Positions 24,300-36,145 of a DNA stretch of 64,000 nucleotides are shown one piece after another. Every line of letters starts with the position of its first letter. Within the stretch, counting starts at the first letter, position 1. The stretch comes from Welwitschia mirabilis (lineage: Eukaryota > Gnetophyta > Gnetopsida > Welwitschiales), in NCBI GenBank assembly GCA_051453625.1, contig JBOZIK010000001.1, positions 74,828,181-74,892,180 on the forward strand, given 5' to 3'. The notes under the pieces are model-generated. The model was given only the letters and a program-made list of their open reading frames with translations, had not been told where the DNA came from and did no database searches. A program made the position numbers and the translations under genes.

Positions 24300-24720
24300 A
24301 AATACAAATTAAACCTGAAAATAATTTTATGAGGATATCAATAAGTTTATGATTAATGGGAATGTATTCTAAGTAAATATCTTTTATTTCTACATGACCT
24401 TTAATGAAATGATGACAAATATCAATATGTTTTGTATATGAATAATGGATAGGTTTCTTTTAGATGTTGACAGTAAAATAATTTTATATTTTATAGGAGT
24501 GTTAAACTCATGAATTTAATATCTTTAATACATGATAAATTCATAATACTTGGGCCACACAACTACTACCTATCACATATTTGCATTTAGTGGGAAAGAA
24601 GGTAATAGATGTTTATTTGTTACTAGCCTAGCCAACAAGATGATATCTAATAAAGTAATAGCATTCATTAGTACTTTTATTATCCTATTTAGATCTAGCC
24701 TAACTAGTATCACAAAGGGT
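24300..24720 (-). pseudogene. Copia D RNase H
   Basis: The minus strand reads 'NKSTNECYYFIRYHLVG*ASNKQTSI', matching the 'RKSTSGxCxFLGxxLVSWxSKKQxxV' block of plant copia RNase H. It continues 'CKYVIGSSCVAQVLWI' (usual AEYxAxxxCxAQxLWM). It then reads 'IHYSYTKHIDICHHFIKGHV' and 'LEYIPINHKLIDILIK', the conserved 'HSRTKHIDIRxHFIRDHV ... TxxQxADIFTKPL' end of pol. Spacing and order are intact. Stops occur at former Trp, Arg and Gln codons. The style is that of the Tork/SIRE group. This is the 3' end of minus-strand pol. Confidence 0.9.
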
Positions 24721-24879
24721 AAATACATGTAAAGAAGAATCTATAGAAAACTATATGATGTAATATGAAGTTCCCTTAACATGCTTAATAATTCATTTTA
24801 TAGCCTTAACATGTGATTATTTTAGTTTAGATTGGTATCTTGTACATAATTCTTTCATAAAGGTAATATCAGATGGACT

Positions 24880-25560
24880 AGTTGTTAAAACAACTAGGAT
24901 TCACTCTTATATAAAGTTTTGCATCTAATCCCTTGTTTTTAGCATTAACAATAATTCTATGATTACTGCCTATGAATGTGAGTACTAGTTTGTAATACAT
25001 AAGCTCATAGTTTTTTACTAGTTCCTTATTAATGTTTATTTAGATAAGAAAAAACCATTTTTTCTTTACATGATTTGTAAAGCAAGAAATATTTAGATTT
25101 CATTGAGATGATAGATTTTGAAATTATTAGTCATAAGTTTGATAGAATCATGTGACATATAGTCCATGATTAAGCTAAATACTATATCATCTACATGTAC
25201 TTGAATAAGTAAAAACTCAACTCTAATTTTTTTAATGAATAGAGTTTTATATACTTTACTTCTAAAAAAATTATTTTAAATAATAAAAAAGGTTAATTGT
25301 GTATAAGGTGCTCTTGATACTTTCTTTAGTCTATATAAAGCCTTCTTTAACTAGTAAACATGGTTAGGATACATTAGCTTTTCAAAACTAAGGGGTTAAT
25401 ATATTATATAAAAAAGTAAATTTTACATTCATCTAACATATTTTAAAATTTAAATGATAAGATAATATAAGAAAAATATAAATAAACTTAAGTCTAGCCA
25501 TGGGACTAAAGGCTTCTTTAAAGTTCATACTTTAATATAAGTATATTCTAATAACTTTCA
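24880..25560 (-). pseudogene. Copia D reverse transcriptase
   Basis: The minus strand begins 'NFKEAFSPMARLKFIYIFLILSYHLNFKI' near 25520-25430, matching the 'EETFAPVARLEAIRxxLAxAxxxxxKLxQMDV' start of copia RT. The catalytic motif reads V-H-V-D-D-I-V at about 25200-25180, in the usual YVDD place. The overlapping copy at 26600-26640 has Gly for the first Asp. 'MYYKLVLTFIGSNHRI' near 24990 belongs to the RT-to-RNase H connection, out of frame with it. Frameshifts and stops are many. Confidence 0.85.
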
Positions 25561-26350
25561 CTTTAGTATATTATTATGCTATTAATATATCTCTTTTTCT
25601 TATTAGTTGAGAGTTTTATTTAGATTATTTTTAAAGATCCATTTAGTTTGTATAATCTTGGGATCATTGGGTTCTAGAACAAGTTCCTATACATTATACT
25701 TATTAAATTCACCAAGCTCTTCTTGCATGGAATTTATCCAACATTCATGCTATTCAGCTTTTTCAAATATTTTTAGTTCTATTGTAGAGATAAAATGCAC
25801 ATTATTATATATTAAAATATTAGTATTTATCTTGATAAACACATTATCAATAACAAATTCTATAGATAGGCCCATAGGCATAATAATGTCATTGGGTTTC
25901 TCTTGATGTGTGGTTGTTGTGGATTTCTTAGGAGAAGTAGATGAATAGGATGAGGATGCTAAGGTGGAATTTTGAGTATTACATTTAATTGTTTTTTAGG
26001 CTATATCTATTTTTCATCATCATCATTATCAGTCCATTTCTTTTCTTTATTAACTCCAAAATAAGCACATTCCTTAACTCTTTTTAAACTTTAATTTTAT
26101 GTTGTATAAGCTTTACTAGTTTTGAAATACCTAAGAAAGATACCTTGGGATGATTTAAATTCAAAATTTTTTACAATATTAAAATTCTTTAAAATGTAAT
26201 ATTTACTACGAAAAACCTTGAAATATAAAACATTGGGTTTTTTTTCTTTCNNNNNNNNNNNNNNNNNNNNNNNNNNNNNNNNNNNNNNNNNNNNNNNNNN
26301 NNNNNNNNNNNNNNNNNNNNNNNNNNNNNNNNNNNNNNNNNNNNNNNNNN

Positions 26351-27693
26351 TTTGCATCTACTCCCTTGTTTTTAGCATTAACAAGAATTCTATGATTACT
26401 TCCTATGAATGTGAGTACTAGTTTGTAATACTTAAGTTCATAGTTTTTTACTAGTTCCTTTAAATGTTTATTCAAATAAGAAAAAATCATTTTTTCTTTA
26501 CATGATTTGTAAACCAAGGAATATTTAGATTTCATCGAGATGACAGATTTTAAAATTATTAGTTACAAGTTTGATAGAATCATGAGACATATAGTCCATG
26601 ATTAAGCTAAAAACTATATCACCTACATGTACTTGGATAAGTAAAAATTCAACTCTAATTTTTTTAATGAATAGATTTTTATATACTTTACCTCTAACAA
26701 AATTGTTTAAATAATAAAAAAGGTTAATTGTGTATAACGTGATCTTAATACTTTCTTAAGTCTATATAAAGCCTTCTTTAACTAGTAAACATGGTTAGGA
26801 TACATTGTAAGGGGTTGATATATAAATACTATTTTATTTAAGGTATTATCTAGAAAAGTAAATTTTACATTCATCTAACATATTTTAAAATTTAAATAAC
26901 AAGATAATATAAGAAAAATATAAATAAACTTAAGTCTATCCATGGGACTAAAGGCTTCTTTAATGTTTATACTTTAAGATAAGTATATTCTTATAACTTT
27001 CACTTTAGTATATTCTTGTGCTATTAATATAACTCGTTTTCTTATTAGTTGAGAGTTTTATTTAGCTTATTTTTAAAGATCCATTTAGTTTCTATAACCT
27101 TGGGATCATTGGGTCCTAGAACAAGTTCACATACATTATACTTATTAAATTAATCAAGCTCTTCTTACATGGAATTTATTCAACATTCATGCTATTCAGC
27201 CTTTTCAAATATTTTTAGCTCTATTGTAGAGATTAAACGAATATTATTATATATTAAAATATTACTATTTATCTTGATAAATACATTATCAATAACAAAT
27301 TCTATAGATAGGTCCTTAAGCATAATAATGTCATTGGGTTTCTCTTGATATGTGGTTGTTGTGGATTTCTTAGGAGAAGTAGATGAATAGGATGAGGATG
27401 CCAATATGGAAGTTTGAGTATTACATTTAATTGTTTTTAAAACTATATCTATGTTTTCATCATCATCATTATCAGTCCATTTCTTTTCTTTATTAACTCC
27501 AAAATAAGCACATTCCTCAACTCTTTCTAAACTTTAATTTTATATTGTATAAGCTTTAGTAGTTTTGAAATACCTGAGAAAAATACCTTGGGATGATTTA
27601 GATTCAAATTTTTTAACAATATTAAAATTCTTTAAAATGTAATATTTACTACCAAAAACCTTGAAATATGAAACATTGGGTTTTCTCTCTTTC
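26351..27693. repeat. Assembly overlap E: repeats 24925-26250 across a 100-N gap
   Basis: The right contig restarts with 'TTTGCATCTACTCCCTTG', matching position 24925. It runs parallel until 'AACATTGGGTTTTCTCTC' (about 27669), where the left contig ended at 26250. The gap is 26251-26350. Small substitutions and indels distinguish the copies. The copia RT-integrase junction is therefore present once in the genome segment, probably as two haplotypes here. Confidence 0.87.
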
Positions 27694-28260
27694 CACATCT
27701 TATAAGAAGTTCTTATTATTTCAAATATCAAAAAATATTAGTTGTATATATAGCAAGTAGTGCTGAATTCCATAATCCAAAATGTTTTAGCTAAATCTAT
27801 CTATTCTAGCCAAGTTCTTATCATTTCTTGTAAGTCCCTATTCATTATTCCTATAATACCATTTTATTATAGAGTCTTGGGAGAAAATAATTCATATCAC
27901 TCGAACATCTCATGTTTAAATACTCCAACATGATTACTTCTTATTCTTCTAATGTTGTAACTATTTTTATTTTTCAATGCTCTATACAAAACTTGAAATT
28001 TCTTAAAGGATTTAATCTTATGTCTTAAAAACAAAATCCATGTAAATAGTAAATAATAATCAACAATGAGTAGCACATATTTCTTATCACTTAGACTTTC
28101 AAAAGGTATAGTTTATATAAGGTCAACATGAAATAATTCTATTAAACACTAAGAACCAATTTGATTAGTCTTTGAAAAATATCTTCCTAGTTTGTTTTTC
28201 TTACTGACAAGCTTTACAAATCTCACCCTTAGTACTTCTTATAGTTAAAATTCCTCTTAC
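27540..28260 (-). pseudogene. Copia D integrase
   Basis: The minus strand at 27731-27540 reads 'RKPNVSYFKVFGSKYYILKN' and 'FESKSSQGIFLRYFKTTKAY'. This is the 'GRKPNxSHFRVFGCKCYVLN ... FDxKSDEGIFLGYSxxSKAYRV' block typical of copia integrase C-terminal regions in the SIRE/Tork style. Towards 28260 the core is traceable in shifting frames, with a decayed 'PQQNGV' region near 27860. Multiple frameshifts are present. It lies between the gag/protease side (higher coordinates) and RT (lower), as expected for minus-strand copia. Confidence 0.87.
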
Positions 28261-28845
28261 AAGTTCATGCTTAAAAATGTTTTAGAAATTCTTGTAGTTA
28301 ACATAAATTAAACGTTTATACCATAACCTACTCTTATTTAATGATATAAAAGATAGATATTTATTACATAATAATTTCTTAATCAAATATACATTCTCAT
28401 TTCTCTCTCTAGTTAAGACAAAAACATGATAACTAGAAGTACTAAATAGCACATACATACATTCTCATTTCATGGAGATTATACTTCCATAAATTAACAC
28501 GTAGGACATTGTGGAAGGTTGCAAATTTTTTATACTCAATAGTACTAATACTTTCCACCATTACCTTTTCATTTTACTGATAAGTTATAGCACCCATTGC
28601 ATTTATTCAACTTTATGAATATACTAGTTTCTTCTATCATTTATCTTAAAAGGCAACTATCAAAATACTAATAGATACCATTAGTTGATGATATATTAGT
28701 ATGTATCAAAAGGATATATATTAAAATAATTTTATAATAATTTTCATTTCTCGATCTAATGTAAAAATTAGATCTATTTTTAACTAATTAAAAACTAAGA
28801 AAAGTTTTAATTACAAAGTATTACTAAAATTTTAATTTAATTTTA
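28261..28845 (-). pseudogene. Copia D protease and GAG-pre-integrase region
   Basis: This interval lies between the gag zinc knuckle and the integrase, where copia elements carry the aspartic protease and the GAG-pre-integrase domain. The minus-strand text is too broken to show the D-S-G motif. The assignment rests on position and weak resemblance only. Confidence 0.45.
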
Positions 28846-29634
28846 TATGTCCAAACCTATTACAAAAATGGCATAAAATAAATTTTTTACTCTTATTTCT
28901 AAATTAGATATTATTATCATAATTTCAAACATCATTTAATTTGAAGTTTTTAGATATTTCATATTTATCCTTAAGTAATGTATAATATTTTCTTAAAGAC
29001 ATTAGTATAAATGAAGAATTAAGGGAAGGTACATATTTGAGGCCACTCTTATTATATAGAGATCTTCATTTAAATAGCATTTCTTTAATGACTTTTTACC
29101 TATATAGAATTTTAAAATAACTTTATTTAATTCATTAATTTTTTGAAGTAGAAATTCACATTCATTTTTCATAACATTGAAGAGGTATTGAAGAAACTTT
29201 ATCATCTTTTTACAAAGTGTCATTTGTACTACTATGTTCTTCATTACTAGTTCCAGTTTTAAACATAAGTCCTTTTAGTTTTTACATTTGGTTAAATCCT
29301 TATTCAAGTGAGTATTTTATTTTATAATCTTCATGATTTCTCCATACATTTCTTGGTAATACTCCATTTTATTTTATTCTTTTTTGAAATCACCATCATC
29401 ATCTTCTTGTTCATCTTTCATATCTTTTCTTTTATATCATCATTATAGTTAGTATTTAAGGACTAATATTCTTCTTCTTCATCACCTAACCTAAACCATT
29501 TTCCATTTCTAATACATAAGGGTTAGTCACATAAAATTCAAGACCATCATTTATCTTAGAAATAAATTGTACATCATAACTGGTAAATTCCAAAAGTGAT
29601 AGTCTTTTATTACTTTAAAAAGTTTCTTGATCTA
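28846..29634 (-). pseudogene. Copia D gag, C-terminal half with zinc knuckle
   Basis: On the minus strand C-H-F-C at 28873-28862, followed by 'NRFGHIK', is the zinc knuckle (C-x2-C-x4-H) with the last Cys lost. Upstream, 29244-29002 is an uninterrupted 80-codon stretch rich in Lys, Glu and Leu, coiled-coil-like. It contains 'LNKVILKFYIGKKSLKK', comparable to the 'KFxKGxxxLxxxL' segment before the knuckle in SIRE-type gags. An acidic stretch lies further upstream. The frame stops at about 29634, where a + strand LTR begins, so gag is split by an insertion. The other copy is at 31930-32720. Confidence 0.72.
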
Positions 29635-30770
29635 TGTTGTGAATCCAATTTGGTTGTATTTGATGGTTCTTGTGAGTATGATTTTAGGATATTTTAAGAC
29701 ACTTTGATAAGTTTGTAGAAGATTTTAAGGGGCAAGTACATCAATAGTTTGGGAGATGAATTTTAGTATTAATTAAAGTAATTTAAAGCTATACTAATCA
29801 CTTGGCATTAGCACAGTATTACGATGAGTAGAAAAATCAATTCTCAAAAGCATAGAGTTTAGGAAGGTTTCATATAATATTGTTTTCTATATGGAATTAT
29901 GAGATAATAATCATGATTCCATAGATAAAAGGTGATAAAATAAGAGGCAATAAGATCATGATCATACTTAATGAGGCATTGTTTGCTATCTTATGTCAAT
30001 GACAAGATTGAATGATAGTTAACTTGTATTTTAGATAACTCTTTTTTATGTTTAATTGTAATGGGCTTGTGGTCCCTTAAATTGCTAAGATTCTACTTCC
30101 AAAACCTTTTTCCATAGCTATAAATACTCCCTCATTGTCCTCCTCCCACATCCATCTTTTATATCTAAGAATCATGTGATGTAATAAGGATTGTTAACAT
30201 GTAAAAATTGAAATATGATTAATATAAATGATTAATTAACCTTATTATAATTTACTAATATAATAAATTTCATCATAAATACATGCCTATATTGGATTTT
30301 ATGTTAATTAAGAACTTAACTATGTTTCCATTGAATTTTGGGTTTCTTAAGCTTAATTAAATAAGAGGAGTGATATTTCATGATCATTAGAGTTAAAATG
30401 TTAGTTTTATTATTTAGGTCATCTATGATATCAGTATATATGCTTAGACCCATTTCAAACTCATGTTTTTGACATGTTATGAGAAAGTAAATAGAATGTG
30501 GTTATGGGTTTAATGAGATTTCACATCAAAAATTAATTACATTCTTATCAATACACAGTGGTAATTATGATAATTTACAAAGTAACATTTGGCAAGAGTG
30601 ACTAGGATAACAATGGAAACACATGGTATAGTCAAGGGTTGGTATAGGTGCAATACTTTAAAGGGTAGAAAAGACAATTTCTCTTACCAAATACTAAATG
30701 ATAATGACTTCATCAAATTCTATAAGATATAATCCATTTCACCAAATTCTAAATGATGAAGATTATACCT
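29635..30770 (+). mobile_element. LTR E, first (partial) assembly copy
   Basis: Left-contig copy of the LTR described at 32724-34373. It begins TGTTGTGAATCC and has TATAAATA at 30119-30126. It is cut off by the gap at 30771. Count it once with the other copy. Confidence 0.65.
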
Positions 30771-30870
30771 NNNNNNNNNNNNNNNNNNNNNNNNNNNNNN
30801 NNNNNNNNNNNNNNNNNNNNNNNNNNNNNNNNNNNNNNNNNNNNNNNNNNNNNNNNNNNNNNNNNNNNNN

Positions 30871-33859
30871 TTAGCTAAATCTATCTATTCTAGCAAAGTT
30901 CTTATCATTTCTTGAAAGTCCCTATTCATTATTCCTATAATACCATTTTGTTATAGAGTCTTGGGAGAAAATAATTCATATCACTCGAACATCCCATGTT
31001 CAAATACTCCAACATGATTACTTCTTATTCTTTTAATGTTGTAACTATTTTTATTTTTCAATGTTCTATACAAAACTTGAAATTTCTTAAAGGATTTACT
31101 CTTATGTCTTAAAAACAAAATCGATGTAAATAGTAAGTAATAATCAACAATGAGTAACACATATTTCTTATCACTTAGACTTTCAAAGGATATAGTTTAC
31201 ATAAGGTTAACATGAATTAATTCTATTAAACACTAAGAAGCAATTTGATTAGTCTTTGAAAAATATCTTCCTAGTTTGTTTTTCGTACTAACAAGCTCTA
31301 CAAATCTCACCCTTAGTACTTCTTATAGTTAGAGTTCCTCTTACAAGTTCATGCTTAAAAACGTTTTAGAAATTCTTGTGGTTAACATAAATTAAATGTT
31401 TATACCATAACCTACTCTTATTTAATGATATAAAAGATAGATATTTATTACCTAAGGATTTCTTAATCAAATATACATTCTCATTTCTCTCTCTAGTTAA
31501 GACAAAAACATGATAACTAGATGTACTAAATAGCACATACATACATTTGTAATAAATTTAATTCATTTCATGGAGATTGTACTTCCATAAATTAACACAT
31601 AGAACATTGTGGAAGGTCGCAAATTTCTTGTACTCAATAGTACTAATACTTTCCACCATTACCTTTTCATTTTCCTTATAAGTTATAGCACCCATTTTAT
31701 TTATTCAACTTTATGAATATACTAGTTTCTTCTATCATTTATCTTAAAAGGCCACTATCAAAATACTAATAAATACCATTAGTTGATGATATATTAGTAT
31801 GTATCAAAAGGCTATATATTAAAAGAATTTTATAATAAGTTTCATTTTTCCATATAATGTAAAAATTAGATCTATTTTTAAGTAATTGAAAACTAATAAA
31901 AGTTTTAAATTTACAAAGTATTACTAAAATTATAATTTAATTTTATATGTCCAAACCTATTACAAAAATGGCATAAAATAAATTTCTTACTCTTATTTCT
32001 AAATTAGATATTATTATCATAAGTTCAAACATCATTTAATTTGAAGTTTTTAGAGATTTCATATTTACCCTTAAGTAATGTATAAAAGTTTCTTAAAGAC
32101 TTTAGTATAAATAAAGAATTAAGGGATGGTACATATTCGAGGCCACTCTTATTATATAGAGATTATCATTTAAATAGCATTTTCTTTAATGACTTGTTAC
32201 CTATATAGAATTTTAAAATAACTTTATTTAACTCATTAATTTTTTGAAGTAGAAATTCACATTCATTTTTCATAGCATTGAAAATGTCTTGAAGAAACTT
32301 TATCATCTTTTCACAAAGTGCCATTTGTACTACTATGTTCTTCATTACTAGTTCCAGTTTTGAACATAAGTCCTTTTAGTTTTTACATTTGATTAAATCC
32401 TTATTCAAGTGAGTATCTTATTTTTTAATCTTCATGATTTATCCATACATTTCTTGGTAATACTCCATTTTATTTTATTCTTTTTTTAAATCACCATCAT
32501 CATCTTCTTGTTCATCTTTCAGATCTTTTCTTTTATATCATCATTATAGTCAGTATTTAAGGACTAATATTCTTCTTCTTCATCATCTAACCTAAATAAT
32601 TTTCCATTTCTTTAGTCATATAAAATTTAAGACCATCATTTATCCTAGAAATAAATTGTACATCTTAAGTGGTAAATTCCATAAGTGATAGTCTTTTATT
32701 ACTTTAAAAAGTTTCTTGATCTATGTTGTGAATCCAATTTGATTGTATTTGATGGTGCTTGTGAGTATGATTTTAGATATTTCAAGTCACTTTAATAAGT
32801 TTGTAGAAGACTTTAAGGGGCAAGTACATCAATATTTTGGGACATGAATTTTAGTATTAATTAAAGTAATTTAAAGCTATACTAATCACTTGGTGTTAGC
32901 ACAGTATTACGATGAGTAGAAAGATCAATTCTCCAAAGCTTAGAGTTTAGGAAGGTTTCATATAAGATTGTTGTCTATATGGAAGTAGGAGATAAAAATC
33001 ATGATTCCATAGATAAAAAGTGATAAAATAAGAGGCAAGAAGGAGCATGATCATACTTAATAAGGCATTGTCTGCTATCTTATGTCAATGACAAGATTGA
33101 ATGATAATTAACTTGTATTTTAGGTAACTTTTTTTTATGATTAATTGTAATGGGGTTGTGATCCCTTAAATTGCTAAGATTCTACTTCCAGAACCTTTTT
33201 CCATAGCTATAAATACTCCCTCCTTACCCTCCTCCCACATCCATCTTTTATATCTAAGAATTGTTTGATGCAATAAGGATTGTTAACATGTAAAAATTGA
33301 ATTATGATTATTATAAATGATTAATTAACCTTATTATAAGATACTAATTTAATAAATTTAATCATAAATACATGCCTATATTGGGTTTTATGTTAATTAA
33401 GAACTTAACTATGTTTTCATTGAATTTTTGGATTTCTTAAGATTAATTAAATAAGAGGGTTAAATTTCATGATCATTAGAGTTAAAATGCTAGTGTTATC
33501 ATTTAGGTCACCTACGCTATAAGTCTATATGCTTAGACCCATTTCAAACTCATGTTTTTGACATGTTATGAGAAATTAAATAGAATGTGGTTATGGGTTT
33601 AATGAGATTCCACATCAAAAATTAATTACATTCTTATCAATACACAGTGGTAATTATGATAATTTACAAAGTAACATTTGGTAAGAGGGAATAGGATAAC
33701 AATGGAAACACATGGTATAGTCAAGGGTTGGTATATGTGTAATACTTTAAAGGGTATAAAAGACAAATTCTCTTACCAAATGCTAAATGATAATGACTTC
33801 ATCAAATTCTATAAGATATAATCCATTTCACCAAATTCTAAATGATGAAGATTATACCT
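30871..33859. repeat. Assembly overlap F: repeats 27787-30770 across a 100-N gap
   Basis: The longest overlap. The right contig restarts with 'TTAGCTAAATCTATCTATTC', matching 27787. It follows copia integrase, protease, gag and LTR E in the same order, up to 'GATGAAGATTATACCT' at about 33859, where the left contig stopped at 30770. The copies differ by scattered substitutions and indels, for example an extra 'TTTGTAATAAATTTAATT' at about 31547. This fits two haplotypes of one locus. Confidence 0.9.
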
Positions 33860-34373
33860 AATGTTATAAGATAAGAACTTGTAATCATTCCTTACTCATC
33901 TCTTCGTATGAAAGGACCTTGAACCTTTTATTGTATTCACCTTTGACTTTGGGAGAAATTAAAGGACTTTGATTAACTTATAATGTATTTTTAAGTGACT
34001 CTTTGGTGGAGTGATCTAGTTCTTAAGGATTATCTAAGAAGTTATTCTTTTTATTCTTTTCTTATTATAAGATTATTCCTATTTCACAATATAGAAGTTG
34101 TTTTATTTGCTTTCAAGTCATGAATAATGTCATAAGTAAAATGCCTAAGTGATTCCTTTTACTATCAAGTTTATTTTATTTGTGTGAATTTACTTTTATT
34201 ACTTGATATTTTAGTTTCATAGATATTGAGTACTCTAGAATTTATTACTTTCTATTATTTCTTTAAGGTTAAATTGTTAAGTAAATTTACCAATTATCAT
34301 ATTAAGGATGAGATTATGCCTTAATCCAAATGCACTTACTAGTTTAAAGTATTTTATATGAAAGGTGATTATA
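32724..34373 (+). mobile_element. LTR E, copia-type LTR inserted into copia D gag
   Basis: The LTR starts TGTTGTGAATCC exactly where the minus-strand gag frame of copia D is lost. It carries a TATA box about 485 bases in, in a 'CTATAAATACTCCCTCC' context like plant copia LTRs. It runs to a decayed primer-binding motif near 34374. The length of about 1.65 kb is long for copia but plausible for the SIRE/Tork group. The end dinucleotide could not be fixed. Class is inferred from style. Confidence 0.55.
33208..33215 (+). promoter_or_regulatory. TATA box of LTR E
   Basis: TATAAATA is followed by a pyrimidine-rich leader, ACTCCCTCCTTACCCTCC. The overlapping assembly copy at 30119-30126 keeps it intact. 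This is the likely U3/R core promoter of the element. Confidence 0.65.
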
Positions 34374-34385
34374 TAACATCAGAGT
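34374..34385 (+). other. Decayed primer-binding site after LTR E
   Basis: TAACATCAGAGT differs from the initiator-Met tRNA primer site TGGTATCAGAGC by two G-to-A changes, one C-to-T and one other change. It lies at the presumed LTR end. The overlapping copy is near 36645. Confidence 0.45.
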
Positions 34386-36045
34386 GAAGGAACATTTAAG
34401 GATGAAAATACATATCTTAGAGTTAGTTTTCTTTTCTTCTCTCTAGAATGAAGTTTAAACTCTAAAAAGTATTTCATCACTTTTCCTATTTTCATTTCTT
34501 TTTGCAATTTGCTTTAAAGTAAAGTGTTGTAAAATGGAGGTAATACCTAATGTTATTCCTAATGAAGAATGATAAATAAATGAAAAATTAGCTTAAATCT
34601 AGATATTATACTACAGTTAATAGATTTTAGAATTATTTTCAAGAACAACAAGATGGTATCATATTAGAGGAGTAAGAGTTTTTTTATTTTTTTACAAGTT
34701 TATACATAGTTTTATTCTATTAATGGTGGGTATTGGTCCTCCTTTTAGTGATACCCAAAGTAGTTATTTTTCTTTTGCTTTGTGGGTTTCTTTTTGTTCT
34801 TTCTAGTGGTTGAATTGGTTCTTTCTAGTGTAACCAAAACTGGTTTATTTTTCTTTCTATTATGTACTTTCTATTTATTAATACTCAATCTTTTAGTGTA
34901 ATCAAAACTAGTCCATTTTTTTTAAAGGTTATTTTTAATTTTCTAACTTATTTTCTATAAGTCTAACATTTATTTTAAGTTGATATTAGACCTTTAAAAA
35001 GAATTTTAAACTTTCTAAACATTGCATTGAATATATTTCTTATTTTTACTACATTTTTATTTTTTTCTATAATTCTTTATTTTTCTTTTTGTAATTTCAT
35101 TTCATTCATGATTATAAAATTTTGAAATATTCTTTAATTTGTTATGTTAGACTTAATTTTATTCATTATATTTATTTTATTTTGCTATGAACCTCATATC
35201 TTTTTCATTTAAGATACATGTAATAAATCACTATGTGAAAACTAAATGTATTCTTTGAAATCTAATTGGTGCCACTACCTTTCCTCATTGGCACCATCAA
35301 CATTCTAGGCTAAAACATTTTGTTCTCTTAAAAAACTCTTTCTTGTAATCTTTGAGACTGTCTTAATTTAAATAATTTCCTCTATTTATTGTTTGAAATC
35401 TTCTTATAATCATCCAACCGTATTTATTAGTTAACCCAAAATAATATGTTCTTCTTTACTAATTATGAAAGAATGAGAGAACTTAGAAATGAAAATTAAG
35501 CTTGAGATAACATTCAAGAATAAACTCAATAGCATAAAACAATCAAAATAATTAGACTAGCTCATCATAACATAATTCAAATGATCTACTCATTCACTCT
35601 AACAGAGCCTTGTCACAACAAGATATGCTTAATATATTAATAATATATTATTTTATCCAAAAATCAGTCAAACAACAAGCTTCCCTCACCACTGCTAGCA
35701 ATTAACCTAGGTAAACCATTCACACTTACCTCTAATTAAAAATCCTAGCAAGACCCTCTTGCATAATGCTATCACCTGTTAACCAAAGAATAGATTTTGA
35801 AATTTTTATCATCCAAATTTTATTATATGTCCATGGCCTTGAATCTAAAGATTCATATCTATAACTTAAGAAATTCAAGATCATCTTATTAACTATACCT
35901 TGATAGCCAAATACTCATGATGCATTTAAATCTACTTTGTTTCTCTTTTCCCTAAAAGAGAAGGAAAAATCTAGGTTATACATCTTGAAACCCTTCTTCA
36001 TTACAAATTAGAACAACTTGAGGAAAGTCTTCATCTCTAATTTCA
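34386..36045 (+). other. Probable interior of element E, no domain recognised
   Basis: Sequence after the primer site contains T-rich leader text and a degenerate tandem repeat. I could not identify gag or pol motifs. From 35300 on the character changes (less T-rich), and it may be another insertion. See also the minus-strand frame noted for 37960-38720. Confidence 0.3.
34735..34925 (+). repeat. Three-unit degenerate tandem repeat, about 70-80 bp period
   Basis: The core 'CTTTTAGTGATACCCAAAGT' recurs as 'CTTTCTAGTGTAACCAAAAC' and 'CTTTTAGTGTAATCAAAACT', each followed by a T-rich run. The overlapping copy is at about 37005-37190. Confidence 0.6.
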
Positions 36046-36145
36046 NNNNNNNNNNNNNNNNNNNNNNNNNNNNNNNNNNNNNNNNNNNNNNNNNNNNNNN
36101 NNNNNNNNNNNNNNNNNNNNNNNNNNNNNNNNNNNNNNNNNNNNN

